Shown: positions 62,560 to 64,000 of the stretch, piece after piece
How the letters are laid out: the number at the start of each line of letters is the position of its first letter
Position numbering within the stretch: position 1 is the first letter of the stretch
Source of the DNA: Bacillota bacterium
GTDB lineage: Bacteria; Bacillota; Desulfotomaculia; Desulfotomaculales; VENG01
Direction of reading: 5' to 3'
NCBI GenBank assembly: GCA_009711705.1
Contig: VENG01000024.1
Location: forward strand, 96,836-160,835
DNA: 64,000 bases
Notes under the pieces: model-generated
Told to the model about the DNA's origin: nothing
Databases searched by the model: none
The model's input: the letters and a program-made list of their open reading frames with translations, nothing else
Program-made: the position numbers and the translations under genes

Positions 62560-62700
62560 GCATGTTTCTAACTTAACAAAAACTACCCATTTTCCTTCTT
62601 TTGAATAACATTTCGGTCTTTATGCTTTTGGGATAAAATAGTAGGTTAAATAACGTTGAGGAAAAGCTGCAAAAAGAACCATTGGAGGCGTGTTTCTGAT

Positions 62701-63189
62701 ATGGCGAAGAATAAAGCACCGGTTACACCTGCCGTACGCATGTTGCGCGATGAGAATGTAGACTTTACTGTGAACAATTATAAGTATGAAGAAAAAGGTG
62801 GAACTAGAGTTGCGTCACGGGAAATAGGTATTGATGAACATTATTTTATTAAAACTTTAGTAATGGAGGACGAAGACAAAAAGCCTCTTATTATTTTAAT
62901 GCACGGTGACCTGGAGGTTTCCACTAAAAATTTAGCTAGAACCATCGGGGTAAAAACTGTTTCACCTTGCATGCCGGAAACAGCGACTAAGCACACCGGC
63001 TACATGGTTGGCGGAACCTCGCCGTTTGGCACCCGTAAAAGAATGCCGGTGTACATGGAAGAGACAATCCTTGAGCTACCCACGGCCTATGTAAACGGTG
63101 GCAAGCGGGGTTATTTATTTGGCTTAGATCCCAAAGAGATGATGAGGGTTTTACGACCTAAACTAGTACGGGTAGGAATAAAGATTTAA
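62701..63189 (+). CDS. ybaK: Cys-tRNA(Pro) deacylase, YbaK/EbsC family
   Basis: 162 residues. It hydrolyses mischarged aminoacyl-tRNA, typically Cys-tRNA(Pro). Seen: TPAVRMLRDENVDFTVNNYKY near 8-28, FIKTLVMEDEDKKPLIILMHGD near 48-70, TGYMVGGTSPFGTRKRMPVYM near 98-118, and VNGGKRGYLFGLDPKEM near 130-146. ATG at 62701 after GGAGGCG. Confidence 0.9.
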   Translation: MAKNKAPVTPAVRMLRDENVDFTVNNYKYEEKGGTRVASREIGIDEHYFIKTLVMEDEDKKPLIILMHGDLEVSTKNLARTIGVKTVSPCMPETATKHTGYMVGGTSPFGTRKRMPVYMEETILELPTAYVNGGKRGYLFGLDPKEMMRVLRPKLVRVGIKI

Positions 63190-63224
63190 TCCTTTGCCCT
63201 AAAATTTGCAAATCACGTATATAC

Positions 63225-63266
63225 AATAACTCAACACTTGGTGCCAGGCACTTTTGTTGAGTTATT
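63225..63266. repeat. Palindromic repeat family C, copy 1
   Basis: 12-bp perfect arms AATAACTCAACA and TGTTGAGTTATT surround a core with GGTGCCAGGCAC. The arms differ completely from those of copy 2. Confidence 0.8.
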
Positions 63267-63278
63267 TACTTATCCGAT

Positions 63279-63340
63279 AAACAAAGCCCTCCGGATAAAA
63301 TCCGAAGGGCTTTAAATAATGCTCTGGCGACGACCTACTC
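63279..63340 (-). repeat. Duplicate of the rrn terminator and 5S 3' end
   Basis: AACAAAGCCCTCCGGAT, ATCCGAAGGGCTTT and CTCTGGCGACGACCTACTC repeat, with few changes, the block at 63493-63554 where the true 5S gene ends. Only about 23 bases of 5S are included, so this is a partial duplication. Confidence 0.8.
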
Positions 63341-63346
63341 CTAGCT

Positions 63347-63381
63347 GGAGGTTGGAAGTAGGAAGTTGGAGGTTAGAGGTA
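63347..63381 (+). repeat. Heptanucleotide tandem repeat, array 1
   Basis: Five 7-base units: GGAGGTT, GGAAGTA, GGAAGTT, GGAGGTT, AGAGGTA. A second 7-base array lies at 63661-63690 on the other side of the 5S gene. Confidence 0.7.
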
Positions 63382-63446
63382 CGGCGATGAACCTGTTTCT
63401 TATTTACCATAGACGCGTTGTTTTACTAAACCGTTTCGCATAAACA

Positions 63447-63489
63447 AATAAGTTAACGATTAGTGCCTGGCACCAATCGTTAACTTATT
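63447..63489. repeat. Palindromic repeat family C, copy 2
   Basis: 15-bp perfect arms AATAAGTTAACGATT and AATCGTTAACTTATT flank the core AGTGCCTGGCACC. Just downstream of the rrn terminator. Confidence 0.85.
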
Positions 63490-63495
63490 GAAAAC

Positions 63496-63528
63496 AAAGC
63501 CCTCCGGATGTGATCCGAAGGGCTTTTA
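63496..63528 (-). terminator. Terminator of the rRNA operon
   Basis: AAAGCCCTTCGGAT and ATCCGGAGGGCTTT pair with few mismatches and are followed by TTTTC on the minus strand, right after 5S. Confidence 0.8.
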
Positions 63529-63534
63529 AAATAA

Positions 63535-63650
63535 CTCTGGCGACGACCTACTCTCCCGGGGGCGAAGCCCCAAGTACCATCGGCACTGGTAAGCTTAACT
63601 GCCGTGTTCGGCATGGGAACGGGTGTATCCTTACCGTTATGGTCACCAGA
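63535..63650 (-). rRNA. rrf: 5S ribosomal RNA
   Basis: On the minus strand it opens TCTGGTGACC, contains CCCGTTCCCATGCCGAACAC and GTTAAGC, and closes with GTAGGTCGTCGCCAGAG. About 116 bases, complete. Ends are accurate to a few bases. Confidence 0.95.
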
Positions 63651-63660
63651 AATTTGTTTA

Positions 63661-63690
63661 GGCGTTAGACGATAGGAGTTAGGCGTTAGG
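63661..63690 (+). repeat. Heptanucleotide tandem repeat, array 2
   Basis: Four 7-base units: GGCGTTA, GACGATA, GGAGTTA, GGCGTTA, then GG, located in the 23S-5S spacer. Confidence 0.7.
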
Positions 63691-63769
63691 TGCCCCTTAC
63701 CTCTATGACTTACACCTTTAAGCTCTCTCAAAACTACACAGCAAGAAATGGCATAGCAATAGCATTTTC

Positions 63770-64000
63770 GGGTCAAGCCCTCGACCTATTAGTACCGGTC
63801 CGCTGAACGCATTGCTGCGCTTACACTCCCGGCCTATCAACCTGGTGGTCTACCAGGGGTCTTACTCCGTTAGCCGGATGGGAAACCTTATCTTGAGGTG
63901 GGCTTCGCGCTTAGATGCCTTCAGCGCTTATCCCATCCAGACATGGATACCCAGCTGTGCTCCTGGCGGAACAACTGGTACACCAGCGGTCTGTCCATCC
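63770..64000 (-). rRNA. rrl: 23S ribosomal RNA, 3' end only
   Basis: The minus strand ends in GGTCGAGGGCTTGACCC and carries the domain VI sequences GAAGGCATCTAAGCGCGAAG and TACCGGTCCG region typical of bacterial 23S. The rest of the gene lies beyond the right edge. The 3' end is placed within about 6 bases. Confidence 0.95.

Noticed and set aside
63480..63776. 98-codon frame across the 5S gene
   Set aside because: It is a translation of 5S rRNA and its terminator.

Overview
The window looks like a chromosomal segment of a spore-forming anaerobic Firmicute of the Desulfotomaculum/Pelotomaculum type (Peptococcaceae). This is inferred from gene content and style: strong AGGAGG-type ribosome sites, many TTG and GTG starts, DUF3231, YlbF and GerMN proteins, a pyruvoyl-dependent arginine decarboxylase, a fructose-bisphosphate aldolase/phosphatase, cobalamin genes and a TauE/DUF1634 exporter pair. 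No single gene fixes the species.

Layout. 1-13 kb holds a CaiB-type CoA-transferase (cut by the window edge), cobS, two sensor kinases, a solitary TnpB element with recognisable end hairpins, a DUF3231 gene with an in-frame stop near its 5' end plus a second DUF3231 fragment, a PaaX-type regulator and two metallo-beta-lactamase-fold proteins. 13.0-26.5 kb is a decayed prophage or integrative element. It ends at an intact tyrosine recombinase beside a tRNA-Leu gene. It contains fragments of terminase, DNA methyltransferase and a second integrase, a frameshifted Dam-like methylase, a tRNA-like stub, an array of five GGACA-N4-TGTCC palindromes, a three-gene virion-like operon whose largest protein carries about 21 repeats of 14 residues, and an OLD-family ATPase/TOPRIM nuclease. 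26.5-34.4 kb is chromosomal: biotin carboxylase, an acetyltransferase, a membrane iron-sulfur/glutaredoxin fusion, a TauE/DUF1634 pair behind a sigma-54-like promoter, YlbF, a chemotaxis receptor and a broken ferredoxin. 34.6-35.3 kb is a seven-gene tRNA cluster with a duplicated Gly-Phe-Asp block.

35.4-64 kb is housekeeping. Arginine decarboxylase, agmatinase and spermidine synthase together make putrescine and spermidine from arginine. A TPP riboswitch precedes thiamine pyrophosphokinase and an HMP-type ABC transporter. PEP carboxykinase, FBP aldolase/phosphatase and a stand-alone pyruvate-kinase C-domain suggest gluconeogenic carbon flow. A cobalamin riboswitch precedes cobT, which completes with cobS the late assembly of the nucleotide loop of B12. 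Type 2 IPP isomerase, a LarA-like protein, a two-component system with a GerMN lipoprotein, AcuA and a YbaK-type deacylase follow. The window ends in the 5S gene and the 3' end of a 23S gene, both on the minus strand.

Intergenic DNA is rich in several families of palindromic repeats, some of which appear to serve as terminators. In one group a short GC-rich core is flanked by perfect inverted arms that differ from locus to locus. All calls come from reading the sequence and from knowledge of the families; no database search was run.
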